In this document: positions 45,279 through 54,486 of the stretch, one piece after another
Position numbering within the stretch: the first letter of the stretch is position 1
Layout: each line of letters starts with the position of its first letter
Source: DRPN01 sp964599235
GTDB taxonomy: Bacteria; Bacteroidota; Bacteroidia; Bacteroidales; VadinHA17
Assembly: GCA_964599235.1 (NCBI GenBank)
Contig: CAZRDX010000018.1
Coordinates: 62,001-126,000, forward strand
Direction: 5' to 3'
Length of the DNA stretch: 64,000 nucleotides
The notes under the pieces: generated by a model
Database searches by the model: none
The model's input: only the letters and a program-made list of their open reading frames with translations
Told to the model about the DNA's origin: nothing
Position numbers and translations under genes: made by a program

Positions 45279-46646
45279 TCATTGCTCCTCCAGGTCCAGG
45301 ACCACCACCGTGTCCATGGTATCCGGGAGTTCGGCAGGCATCTGAATGCTCAGGATCCCCTTTTCTTCATCCCGGGAAAAAGACAAGGGGTTTCCTCCCG
45401 AAGTGTCCGCGAGAAAGCGGACATTCTTCACCTTTCTCCCCTTTTCCGGAAGGGGAACTCTGAGAACATGATCAGGAGGCATGTCAAAAACATGTAAATA
45501 GAGACGTATCGTCCCATCCTGCAGGATCCGGCTGGTGGCCCTGCCCCATGGTGTCTGTGCAAAAGGACTTCCTTTGGTACCGTAAATGGACTCTCCGTTG
45601 ACGGCCAGCCATCGTCCCATACCCCGGAGACGTTGCCGGAACACTTCCGGGATGGTCCCGTCAGGTTTGGGTCCTATGTTCAGAAGAAAATTCCCTCCTT
45701 TATGGGCAATGTCCACCAGTTTCCTGATCAGATCTTCTGTCGACTTAAAGTCTGTCTCAAATCTATTGTATCCCCAATGTTTTCCTATGGTCATACATAC
45801 CTCAAAGGCATGATCCTGTATCTCTCCCGGGATATGCTGTTCCGGGGTTCCGTAATCTCCTTTTCCGAGGCGGTCGTTGATCAGACACCCCGGCTGGAGC
45901 ATGCGGATGGTCTTGATCAGCTCGTCCCCTTTCAGGAGGCTGAACTTGTCAACACCCTTGAAAGCTCCACCGCCATCAAACCATATCACAAAGACATCCC
46001 CGTAATTGCTCAGCAGCTCCTTCACCTGGCCGATCTCATAATCCGCGTATTTCCGGATATCCGCATCGGGCCGGGGACGTCCGTGAAACCCCCTCTGGGA
46101 ATATTTTGCGGGGAACTCGGGGTGATGCCAGTCCACCAAAGAATAATAGATCCCCAGTCGTATGTGGTACTTTTTACAGGCCGCTGCCAGTTCTTTTAAT
46201 GGATCCCTTTTGAACGGCGTATAATCCACGATGTTGTAATCCGTCAGTTCGGTATGGTACATACAAAAACCGTCATGATGCTTCGCCGTGAACACGAGAT
46301 ATTTTGCTCCCGCATCCCGCACCAGCCTCACCCAAGCATCAGCATCGAACTTCTCAGGATCAAATGATGCGGCAATTTTCTCATACTCATCTGCCGGGAT
46401 GTGTTCCTGCAACTGGATCCATTCGGCATAGTTCTTTTTCCCGTTCCTGTATTGTCCCCCCAACACAGCATAGGGCCCCCAATGAATGAATATCCCGAAC
46501 TTGGCCTGGTTCAGACTATCGAGACGAGCCAGTCTTTCCAATGAATCCTTTTCCTGTTGAGACAGTCCCTTTCCCCGCCCCATACCCGGTCGTTCTCCAC
46601 AGGAAACAAGCAGCCACAGGATCATACCCCAAACACCGACTTTCAT
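45279..46646 (-). CDS. Alpha-L-fucosidase GH29, lipoprotein
   Basis: Compact GH29 enzyme of about 455 residues, with no extra binding domain. Lipobox LLVSC. Family landmarks: NQAKFGIFIHWGPYAV, KYLVFTAKHHDGFCMY, the nucleophile region VFVIWFDGGG (Asp), GTPEQHIPG, and KGGNFLLNIGPKPDGTIP. The C-terminal 110 residues form the beta-sandwich of the family. I placed the start at 46646 because AGGAG lies eight bases upstream and it gives a standard lipoprotein signal (MKVGVWGMILWLL); the frame opens at 46775, and a further ATG is at 46676. It is flanked by larger gaps (125 and 567 bases). Confidence 0.92.
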   Translation of the reverse strand: MKVGVWGMILWLLVSCGERPGMGRGKGLSQQEKDSLERLARLDSLNQAKFGIFIHWGPYAVLGGQYRNGKKNYAEWIQLQEHIPADEYEKIAASFDPEKFDADAWVRLVRDAGAKYLVFTAKHHDGFCMYHTELTDYNIVDYTPFKRDPLKELAAACKKYHIRLGIYYSLVDWHHPEFPAKYSQRGFHGRPRPDADIRKYADYEIGQVKELLSNYGDVFVIWFDGGGAFKGVDKFSLLKGDELIKTIRMLQPGCLINDRLGKGDYGTPEQHIPGEIQDHAFEVCMTIGKHWGYNRFETDFKSTEDLIRKLVDIAHKGGNFLLNIGPKPDGTIPEVFRQRLRGMGRWLAVNGESIYGTKGSPFAQTPWGRATSRILQDGTIRLYLHVFDMPPDHVLRVPLPEKGRKVKNVRFLADTSGGNPLSFSRDEEKGILSIQMPAELPDTMDTVVVLDLEEQ

Positions 46647-46771
46647 GGTTATACTCCTGAAAATGGTTCGTTTCATCCCTGTCTGACACGTTTTATGCGG
46701 GAAGATCTCCCTCTCGCTGTTCCCTCTTTGTCTTTGTCCGTGATCGATCATTGTTTTCCGTTTTTTAGTTC

Positions 46772-49579
46772 TCATTTTTTTCTGTTCCGTTCTTGCCGGA
46801 TGTTCTCCGCCGGCCAGTTATCGGTCCTGAAGGATGAGACCGGCAGGCCGTTTTGTCCAAAAAGTGTTCCCACACACCAATTGTGGAAGCAATAACGTAC
46901 CGCCACCGGATGAGGCACCTGTGTGTTCCAGACCATGACCGTCCGCCTTCCTCTTCCTACGACCGCATGGGCGGGGTGGAAGATGCGGTCTGCACCGGCC
47001 ACTTCAAAACCGTCTATTTCTTTGTGGGGATTGTACAGGCCCCGATCCACATAACGGAAATGCACCACCGCCACCGTATCCCGTATCTCCAGCGAGTCGT
47101 ATACAGGTGCCGTAAAAGGGACACCACGCATGCCATAGGTACGAGCCAGAGCCCAGTAGGCAAGACGCTGCCCCACCTTTCTTTTTTCTCCGGGATGGAT
47201 GTTCTTTTCCTCTCCTATGTCGAGGGTCACGGCCATACCCGTATGGGGTACGCGGAGCATGACCTGCAACTGTGCTTCCCGGATGAGCGCTCCCTCAAAG
47301 CCACTGCTATAATCGTAAGGTGCGATCTGCACAAAATAGAATGGCATCTCATATCCCCACTCCTTTCGCCAGGCACGGATCATCGTTGAAAAAAGATCCG
47401 CATAGACAGCGGGTTGTAAACGGTTGCTCTCCCCCTGATACCATATCACCCCTTTGATGCGATAAGGGACCAGGGGGTTTATCATGGCATTGTACAACGT
47501 CGAGGGATACAAGGCTTCACGGTGATGAAGGCTGAAAGGTCGTTTCAGCTCGGAAGGATCAAACCTTTTCATGTATTCTTGCGGGGTCCAGGCCTGCACC
47601 GGTGTCCCCCCCACCGTGCTCTGGATGAGTCCCACGGGTACACCCAGACTTTCCTGCAGAAGGACGCCGAAATACCATCCCACAGCACTGAATGAGGCCG
47701 CATCCTCCGGTGAGGCCTTTTCCCAGGCCCCCTGACAATCGTCCTCCCGTCTCCGGCTGGTGGCATGCTTCACCTGGAAAAGACGTATCGTTTTTCTTCC
47801 TGCCGTCGCCAAGGCCTCCGCAGATCCTTTCAACATACTACCATATCGTCCGCCTAAGGCCATCTCCATGTTCGATTGTCCGGAACATAGCCACACCTCG
47901 CCCAGCAGAACATCGTCAAGGATGATGACCGAGTCCGAACGTAGTTCGATACGATAAGGTCCCCCTGCCGGGCCCGTGGACACCACCGTTCTCCATTCTC
48001 CTTTCGCATCCACCTCAACAGGATAAACATGATCATCCCAAGAGGTATGAAGGGTGAATGTATCCCCCGGTCGTCCCCATCCCCAGACAGGCACTTTGCT
48101 CTCCCGCTGCAACACCATCCCGCTCCCGATCACCGAAGGCAAACGAATATTTTCCGCTCTCTCGGCATGAACACGCAGAATGTCCATGACCGCTTCGTAC
48201 CACTTATCCGCCATTTTGAGTGCTCCCTGACGGTTCACATGATAGTTGTCCTGAAGATCTTCCCGGGGGACCAGGTCCGTCCACTGATCCACGATCCTCA
48301 CGGGAGAACAGGCGTCCTGTTTCATCTTCACCAGCCAGGGTAAACGCTCATTGAGAAGCCTGATCTTTTCATCAACCATTCCTCCCCGCCGGGTGGGAAT
48401 GATCTGGGCCACCAGGATACGTACATTGGGATTGACAGCACGAAGCGTGTCGATGATCGCACCGATCTCCCGGAGGGTTCTTTCCACCACTTGTTCCTTT
48501 GTCCCCTGCTCATGCAGGATATCATTGGTCCCTACATGCATAAGCACCAGATCGGGGCGGGCCCTTCTGGCATAGCCGCCCACCCTCTGAAGAAGCCAGT
48601 CGGCCTCCCTGGCCCAGTGTCCCTCATGATCCCAGTCATAATCATACCTCTGCGGCCTGCGCGATTCGTTGCGCAACCAGTGACGACTGCCTACCAGATC
48701 AAAAAGAAGACCCTCCCGATGAAGACGGTGATCCAGATAACGACGATAACATGCTTCATCGGACAGAGCGGAGGTAATGGAGTTACCCAAAGGCATGATA
48801 CGCAGGTTCCTCACAGGAGGTAAGGAGAGAAACTTTCTCAAAGGAACCCGGATCTCCTCCAGCCACATGCGATATTCCTCACCGTTGGGTGTCAGCCTCT
48901 TCCCGTTGGGAGCATGCTGACCGACACCTTTACCGGCACCGGGACCGCCCTCCACGTAGGTGACCATGCCCGGTTCGGTGTAGGCACGAACGAGCGCATT
49001 GACACGCAGGATACATTCTTTCCTCCTTGCGGAGGCCCTCGGGTCTCCCTGAACCATCCAAGGACGGATCCCGGAAACGATGATCCGGCTGTCAGGAAGA
49101 CGTCGCCGTACCAACTGGATGAGCGCCCTTATCCCATCGGCAATGAGCTGTGGATCGTCCCCGGCAAGCACATTCTCTTCCCCGGCAAGCAACACTACCA
49201 CCCTCGGTTCCTGACCTTCGGGAAAATCCAATCCGCCATTCACCAGACGAGAGAGAAGGTTCTCCAGCAGATCCCCGGCGATCCCGCCATTGAGAGCATA
49301 CAGGTTCTCCTCGACAAAGTACCTGTCCCACAACTCTTTCGTCACCCCTTCGCCCAAATGGCTCACCACCGTACTCCCAAGAAAAAACACATCCACCTTT
49401 GTCGTCGACCGCATCCTGGTGGTCAGCTCCTGTACCTCCTCACGCCAGCCCGGTCGCGAAGAGGGTACAGGGATCGTGGTCTTTTCGCGTGGGATGGTAT
49501 CCCACAACGCGGGTAAGGCCATAGAGGTAAGATGTGTAAGAACAACCAGCAGGGTCAATGAAAATCTTCGCATTTTCAT
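46772..49579 (-). CDS. Three-domain esterase: degenerate SGNH + active SGNH (CE3-like) + sialate O-acetylesterase
   Basis: Secreted protein of 935 residues, removing O-acetyl groups from glycans. Domain 1 (about 60-240) has the SGNH fold but lacks its catalytic residues: GDS is GST, the usual GTNN/GTND block is GEEN and the DGxHLT block reads NGKRLT. Domain 2 (about 255-470) has GNSIT (Ser267), HVGTND (Asn352) and DNYH (Asp444, His447), an intact SGNH site. Domain 3 (about 480-920) has LCSGQSNME (Ser569), VIWYQGESN and a late IHPGEK, the SIAE or DUF303 pattern. The start follows the second signal-like ATG (MKMRRFSL). It lies between GH29 and a sulfatase and is 43 bases from the latter. The substrate is inferred to be O-acetylated. 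Confidence 0.9.
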   Translation of the reverse strand: MKMRRFSLTLLVVLTHLTSMALPALWDTIPREKTTIPVPSSRPGWREEVQELTTRMRSTTKVDVFFLGSTVVSHLGEGVTKELWDRYFVEENLYALNGGIAGDLLENLLSRLVNGGLDFPEGQEPRVVVLLAGEENVLAGDDPQLIADGIRALIQLVRRRLPDSRIIVSGIRPWMVQGDPRASARRKECILRVNALVRAYTEPGMVTYVEGGPGAGKGVGQHAPNGKRLTPNGEEYRMWLEEIRVPLRKFLSLPPVRNLRIMPLGNSITSALSDEACYRRYLDHRLHREGLLFDLVGSRHWLRNESRRPQRYDYDWDHEGHWAREADWLLQRVGGYARRARPDLVLMHVGTNDILHEQGTKEQVVERTLREIGAIIDTLRAVNPNVRILVAQIIPTRRGGMVDEKIRLLNERLPWLVKMKQDACSPVRIVDQWTDLVPREDLQDNYHVNRQGALKMADKWYEAVMDILRVHAERAENIRLPSVIGSGMVLQRESKVPVWGWGRPGDTFTLHTSWDDHVYPVEVDAKGEWRTVVSTGPAGGPYRIELRSDSVIILDDVLLGEVWLCSGQSNMEMALGGRYGSMLKGSAEALATAGRKTIRLFQVKHATSRRREDDCQGAWEKASPEDAASFSAVGWYFGVLLQESLGVPVGLIQSTVGGTPVQAWTPQEYMKRFDPSELKRPFSLHHREALYPSTLYNAMINPLVPYRIKGVIWYQGESNRLQPAVYADLFSTMIRAWRKEWGYEMPFYFVQIAPYDYSSGFEGALIREAQLQVMLRVPHTGMAVTLDIGEEKNIHPGEKRKVGQRLAYWALARTYGMRGVPFTAPVYDSLEIRDTVAVVHFRYVDRGLYNPHKEIDGFEVAGADRIFHPAHAVVGRGRRTVMVWNTQVPHPVAVRYCFHNWCVGTLFGQNGLPVSSFRTDNWPAENIRQERNRKK

Positions 49580-49622
49580 GGAGTTTATTTGCATTATCAA
49601 CAAAAACACTTTCGTTCAGAAC

Positions 49623-51179
49623 TCATATTCCAAGTTCCTGTGCAAGGTTCTTCAGTTCCTCATACTGTCTCCATTCGCCTTTTCGCGGCGGAGCGTTTTT
49701 CTGAGGTGCTCCGGGAGTGCTACGCCCCTCCTCAATACTCTGAAGTAAGATTTCCAGCAATTGTCTTACGATATCGGGATGTTCCTTGTACACGTTGTTC
49801 TTCTCATAGGGATCGTTCGAAATATTGAAAAGCATTCGCTGCACAGGAAGCAGTTTCCATTCTCCATAGCGGACAGCGAACCTCCCGCCGTAGGAATGAT
49901 GGATGATCAACGGAGGCGAAGCGGAAGGATCTTCTTTTCCGAGGAGCGTCCCCAGAAAACTGAAGCTGTCCTCACCGGCGTTATCGGGCAGCTTCTCTCC
50001 GAAGAGTTCGGCCATGGTAGCCAGCAACCCCGTAAGGGCGACGGGAGTATCATTGACACTCCCGGCTTTCACGTGGGAAGGCCAGCGTACGAGGAAAGGC
50101 ACCCGGTGACCTCCTTCGAAAAGACTTGTTTTCCTGCCTCGCAAAAGGCCATTGGAACGCTGACCGGGACCTCCTTCCACTGCACCGTTGTCACTGGTTA
50201 CGATCAGGAGGGTTTTGTCAGCGATGCCCAGGCTGTCCAGCACCTCCAAAACACGTCCCACCTCCCAGTCGTACTCAGCAGCAAAATCCTCACGCAATCC
50301 TGTTCCTGTCACACCCCGGAACTTGTTGACAGGGACACAGGGACGATGGGGTGCCACAGGGGTGAAATAAAGAAAAAAAGGACGAGCAGGATCCTCTTTC
50401 ACAGAGCGTTCGATAAAACGTACCGCCTGCCGGGTGAACATGACATCCACCATCTCATCCGTCCAGCCCGGTGACATCCACCCTTCATGAGACTCCCGTG
50501 CGGAAGATCCCGGCAAGGTGGGGATGTTCGCTTCTCTCCATTCCGTCGGCGGCCACAGCGGCCGACGGTCCCGAATGAAACAGAACGGTTCCATGTTATG
50601 CCCCGCCCCACTGATGAAGCTGAAATCGAATCCTACATCATTGGGGGAATAGGCCGCATCCCTCGAGAAATCCACATCGCGGCAGCCGCCCCGGCCATTT
50701 TCATGCCACGTCTTCCCCCTCGCAAACTCATCACTTGTCTTCTTGTAAAAGTTCATCCCCAGATGCCACTTCCCGATACAGGCGGTCCGATAACCATATT
50801 TCCGGGCAAGTGAGGCTACGGTCATCCTTTCGGGTTCGATGAGCGGCTCGTCAAAGGTGGTCCATAACACCTGACTCTTAAGATAGGTGCGCCAGCAGTA
50901 ACGTCCCGTCAGGACCCCATAGCGGGAAGGTGTACACACCGACGCCGCAGTATGAGCATCCGTGAAACGCATCCCTTCCCTGGCCAGCCTGTCCAGGTTC
51001 GGCGTGGGTACCTTCGAATGCGCATTATAACAATGCGGATCCCCATATCCCAGATCATCGGCCATGATGAAGATGATGTTGGGCAAAGGCCGCGAGACCT
51101 GCTGGGCGGCAACCAACACCAGCAGGGAGGTCAGAAAACCAACCCCTAAAAACGCGAACACTTTTCTTCTCATGATCAT
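49623..51179 (-). CDS. Sulfatase (arylsulfatase A-like)
   Basis: Type I sulfatase of 518 residues with a Sec signal (LGVGFLTSLLVLVAAQ). Metal site IIFIMADDLGYGD, formylglycine motif CTPSR at residues 82-86 with SVCTPSRYGVLTGRYCW, then GKWHLGM, SDNGAVEGGPGQ and a Ser/Gly loop. The order is close to arylsulfatase A and galactosamine-4/6-sulfatase-type enzymes. The protein C-terminus includes HHSYGGRFAVRYGEWKL and DIVRQLLEILLQSIEE, common in these. It is transcribed after the GH2 gene across a 712-base gap and before the esterase gene. Either of the first two ATGs (51179, 51173) may be used. Confidence 0.92.
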   Translation of the reverse strand: MIMRRKVFAFLGVGFLTSLLVLVAAQQVSRPLPNIIFIMADDLGYGDPHCYNAHSKVPTPNLDRLAREGMRFTDAHTAASVCTPSRYGVLTGRYCWRTYLKSQVLWTTFDEPLIEPERMTVASLARKYGYRTACIGKWHLGMNFYKKTSDEFARGKTWHENGRGGCRDVDFSRDAAYSPNDVGFDFSFISGAGHNMEPFCFIRDRRPLWPPTEWREANIPTLPGSSARESHEGWMSPGWTDEMVDVMFTRQAVRFIERSVKEDPARPFFLYFTPVAPHRPCVPVNKFRGVTGTGLREDFAAEYDWEVGRVLEVLDSLGIADKTLLIVTSDNGAVEGGPGQRSNGLLRGRKTSLFEGGHRVPFLVRWPSHVKAGSVNDTPVALTGLLATMAELFGEKLPDNAGEDSFSFLGTLLGKEDPSASPPLIIHHSYGGRFAVRYGEWKLLPVQRMLFNISNDPYEKNNVYKEHPDIVRQLLEILLQSIEEGRSTPGAPQKNAPPRKGEWRQYEELKNLAQELGI

Positions 51180-51891
51180 TCGTTTTATAAAAGCTACTCT
51201 TCACTCCCCCCTGCCTGCCTTCTTTTCTTGACAGCCGTGTATGGAAAGCCTGCGCCGGTCCCTTCCTGAAGACTTTTCATTCTGAGCTGAGCGGCTCTCT
51301 CAAGCCTTCTCCCTTCTTCACTTACAATGCAGCTTCTCATCGTTTGTGATACGTCGATCCGATGGAAATACACCATCTCATGGCAAAGATTTATGTCCTC
51401 TTTTCGTCCCGATAACAAAACCCAAGGTCCCTCACCCCTCCCGGTCCCGCTGGTCTTTTCTTCCCTTCTCCGGGTCGGTCAGGGTGCCGGCCTCCGGAGA
51501 TTTTCCGTGGTTCATGGGTTTTCCCCTGTTCTCCTTTTTCTTTTTCCTCCGTAGACCCGCTCTACCGCGGAGGGTCCGTTTCCCCGGCAGCGGCAGTTTT
51601 TCCTTTCCTTCAGTCAGGCCGGGAACCGGGAAGCTTCATCCGGCTCCAAAAAAGGATGTTCCACGACCTGGCCCGGCAAATCCCGACATGGTGGCAACCT
51701 GTTTCGGAAAACCCGAAGCGACAAAGGGGGATCCTGTCAGCATCAGGTCGTACGGCAATGACGTCCTTCCCCCTCCATGGGCACCGTGCATCGCGGAAAA
51801 CTCTTGGATCTGTCCTCTCAGCCTGGGTACTGGCGTATCCCGTCCGGGAACGATGGTCCCTGGAACATCATCTTCCTTGCAGGGGAAACCT
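51180..51891. other. 712-base gap between GH2 and sulfatase genes
   Basis: The plus strand is C/T-rich, so a minus-strand transcript would be A/G-rich. No frame shows a protein-like signal, and I see no hairpin with T-run and no exact TAnnTTTG on the minus strand. It probably contains an internal promoter for the downstream half of the cluster, but this is inference from spacing. Confidence 0.5.
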
Positions 51892-54486
51892 TTATTTCAC
51901 TTTGATCCTGATCACCCCGGCATCCATCCCCTCGGCCTTTGCCTTCAGGGTCAATGTCCCCGGACGCGGCTCACTTTGGACGACGACCAGGCACTTGCCG
52001 TTGAACACGCTGTGTCCATGAGCCTTAAAAGGTTCATGACAGGTAGGATCCCCATTCCCTACAGCCAGGATACGCCCTGGACCAGCCAGTGAAAAATGAA
52101 CATAGGGATGACTCCGGGGCACTTCCCTTCCCTTACTGTCCACCACCCTCACAGTGATGAATACAAGGTCTTTCCCATCAGCCTGCATCTCCTTTCTGTC
52201 AGACTCGAGGAGGAGACCCGCTGCCGGTCCAGTGGTGCTCACCACATCCTCGGCCCACAGACGTCCGTGCTTCCACACCTTCACACGCAGTTCTCCCGGA
52301 ACATACACCACACTGTCCCAACGAAAACGATATTGATAAGGTCCTTTTTTCTTTTTTCCCAACGACCGTCCGTTCAGGAACAACTCGGCTTCATCACCGC
52401 TGGTATATACATGGACCGGGGTGATTTTGCCCACCCTTTCGGGCCAATTCCAATGGGGAAGGATATGGGCCATGGGCCAATCGGGACGCCAGTGTGACTG
52501 ATAAAGATAGAACCTGTCTTTCCTGAACCCGCACAGGTCATTGATGCCGAAATAGCTGCTACGTGAAGGGACCTCCAGGGTCCCCAGTTCATTGAGGAAC
52601 TTTTTCAGACGCGCACGTCTTGCCGGATCCCGGTAGTTGAGAAGATTCGTGACATCCCGGTTATAGGGAGTCGGTTCCCCCAGATAATCGAATCCCGTCC
52701 ATACGAACTCTCCCATGATGCGGGGATACATCTCGTTCATCACAAACTGACTGTCAGGCGAAACTCCCCAGCCGGGATAGAGGAGATCATATGAAGAGAC
52801 CTGAAAGATCCCTTTTCCGGGAAGATTGCGGTTGATCGGCCCCTCCCTGACCGGGAAAAAATACTCTCCACGCGAGCTGAGACAGGAAGAGGTCTCACTG
52901 GCAATGAAGGGAATATGTTTCGTTCCGGGATCGGTAAAGAATCGAGTATAGGAACGATGGTTGTAGTTATAACCGAAGACATCGACGGCTTCCTGGAAAC
53001 CGTTGAAGCCGGCACTCCCCCAGTTGCACCCTGCTGTCACAGGACGTGTCGGGTCCTCCCGGTGTACGATGGCTGCCAGCCGTTTGGCCAGGGGAGGGTT
53101 GTTCTGATCCGGCACCTCATTCCCAATGCTCCACATGATGACGGAGGGATGATTGTAGTCCCTGCGCACCATCGCCGTCAGATCTTCTTCATGCCATGCC
53201 GGGAAGTGGATGTGATAATCGTTCTTTCCTTTTCCTTTTTCCCAACAGTCAAAAGCCTCCTCCATCACCAGGAAACCCAGGCTGTCGCACAGATCAAGCA
53301 ACTCAGGAGCCGGAGGGTTATGACTGGTCCGGATCGCATTGCATCCCATCTCTTTCAGGATCCTGAGCTGACGTTCCGCTGCTCGCACATGGAACGCTGC
53401 CCCGAGAGGCCCCAGATCATGATGAAGGCAGACCCCCCGGATATCTACACGCCTGCCATTGAGCAGAAAACCGCTGTCAGAGGCGGTAAAACGCAAGGTC
53501 CTGATACCAAAAGGCGTGACCACCACATCGGCAAGACGATCTCCTTCCCCCACCTCGGTAACAGCCCGGTAAAGAACGGGATGATCAACATCCCAACGTT
53601 GAGGATCCTCCACTCTCATCGCCAACATAAAACGATGCATTCCCATGGAAGGGATATCGGCGGCCACCTCTGCCGAGCGGGCAACCACCTCACCGGAAGG
53701 ATCGAGCAACCGCACCTTCACCCTGGCGCTCCGGGCTTCCTCCGCCTGGTTCTCCACATCGATCCTCACATCGACCCGTGCTTCCTTTTCCCCCACTTCC
53801 GGGGTGGTGATGTAAACTCCCCAATGAGCGACATGCAATGGAGATGTTTTCACCAACCATACGTTCCGGTAGATCCCGCCACCGGGATACCAACGCGAAT
53901 CCAGATGCTCGGTGTCCAACCTGATGGCCAGGACATTCTCTCCGTCAAAACGGAGATAAGGGGTCAGATCAAAACGGAAAGAAGTGTAACCATAAGGCCA
54001 TTCCCCCACATAATGACCGTTGAGCCAGACCTTCGCATTGGCCATGGCACCATCGACGTCCAGGAAGATGCTTTTGCTGCTGTCCTGGGACGACAAACGG
54101 AAATGTTTCCTGTACCACCCTATCGCTCTCCACGGAAGAAGAGCGGTCGAATTGTCAAGATCATTGCGGAAAGGGCCTTCGATACCCCAGTCGTGGGGAA
54201 GATCGATCTCCCGCCATGTTCGATCGTCATACACAGGATCTTCCAGCCCGGAAGGCTCCGGGATACGCTCACCGGGGATCTCGGGATGCATACCGAAACG
54301 CCGGAACCTCCAGTGCCCATTGAAACTTTCCCTGGTTCGAAGAACTTTCTCTTCACCGGCCGACCATAACTTCTTCCTGGTCTCACCTGCTGACCGAAAA
54401 ACGACAAAGGAAAAATTTCCCAGACCGAATACCAGCACCACTGCAACCAGAACGCTTCTTTTCATTTTCATGAAATTAATCATCAA
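51892..54486 (-). CDS. GH2-family glycoside hydrolase (beta-galactosidase-like)
   Basis: Exo-glycosidase of 864 residues with a signal peptide. Domain order: N-terminal sugar-binding jelly roll (ending LPHDWGIEGPF, then WLNGHYVGEWPYGYTSF), Ig-like domain, TIM barrel, a DUF4982-type module (EAELFLNGRSLGKKK) and a C-terminal Ig-like domain (HPYVHFSLAGPGRI). The barrel has NAIRTSHNPPAP, the acid/base in MWSIGNEVPDQ (Glu) and a nucleophile region FIASETSSCLSSRGEYF (Glu). This is the usual beta-galactosidase/beta-glucuronidase arrangement; the sugar is not fixed by sequence. Its start overlaps the stop of the beta-helix gene by four bases (ATGATG). It is separated from the sulfatase by a long gap. 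Confidence 0.92.
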   Translation of the reverse strand: MMINFMKMKRSVLVAVVLVFGLGNFSFVVFRSAGETRKKLWSAGEEKVLRTRESFNGHWRFRRFGMHPEIPGERIPEPSGLEDPVYDDRTWREIDLPHDWGIEGPFRNDLDNSTALLPWRAIGWYRKHFRLSSQDSSKSIFLDVDGAMANAKVWLNGHYVGEWPYGYTSFRFDLTPYLRFDGENVLAIRLDTEHLDSRWYPGGGIYRNVWLVKTSPLHVAHWGVYITTPEVGEKEARVDVRIDVENQAEEARSARVKVRLLDPSGEVVARSAEVAADIPSMGMHRFMLAMRVEDPQRWDVDHPVLYRAVTEVGEGDRLADVVVTPFGIRTLRFTASDSGFLLNGRRVDIRGVCLHHDLGPLGAAFHVRAAERQLRILKEMGCNAIRTSHNPPAPELLDLCDSLGFLVMEEAFDCWEKGKGKNDYHIHFPAWHEEDLTAMVRRDYNHPSVIMWSIGNEVPDQNNPPLAKRLAAIVHREDPTRPVTAGCNWGSAGFNGFQEAVDVFGYNYNHRSYTRFFTDPGTKHIPFIASETSSCLSSRGEYFFPVREGPINRNLPGKGIFQVSSYDLLYPGWGVSPDSQFVMNEMYPRIMGEFVWTGFDYLGEPTPYNRDVTNLLNYRDPARRARLKKFLNELGTLEVPSRSSYFGINDLCGFRKDRFYLYQSHWRPDWPMAHILPHWNWPERVGKITPVHVYTSGDEAELFLNGRSLGKKKKGPYQYRFRWDSVVYVPGELRVKVWKHGRLWAEDVVSTTGPAAGLLLESDRKEMQADGKDLVFITVRVVDSKGREVPRSHPYVHFSLAGPGRILAVGNGDPTCHEPFKAHGHSVFNGKCLVVVQSEPRPGTLTLKAKAEGMDAGVIRIKVK

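Noticed and set aside
51346..52092. Open frame of 248 codons on the plus strand over the gap and the GH2 3' end
   Set aside because: Partly antisense to GH2, rich in Pro and Ser with no hydrophobic core or motif; not protein-like.
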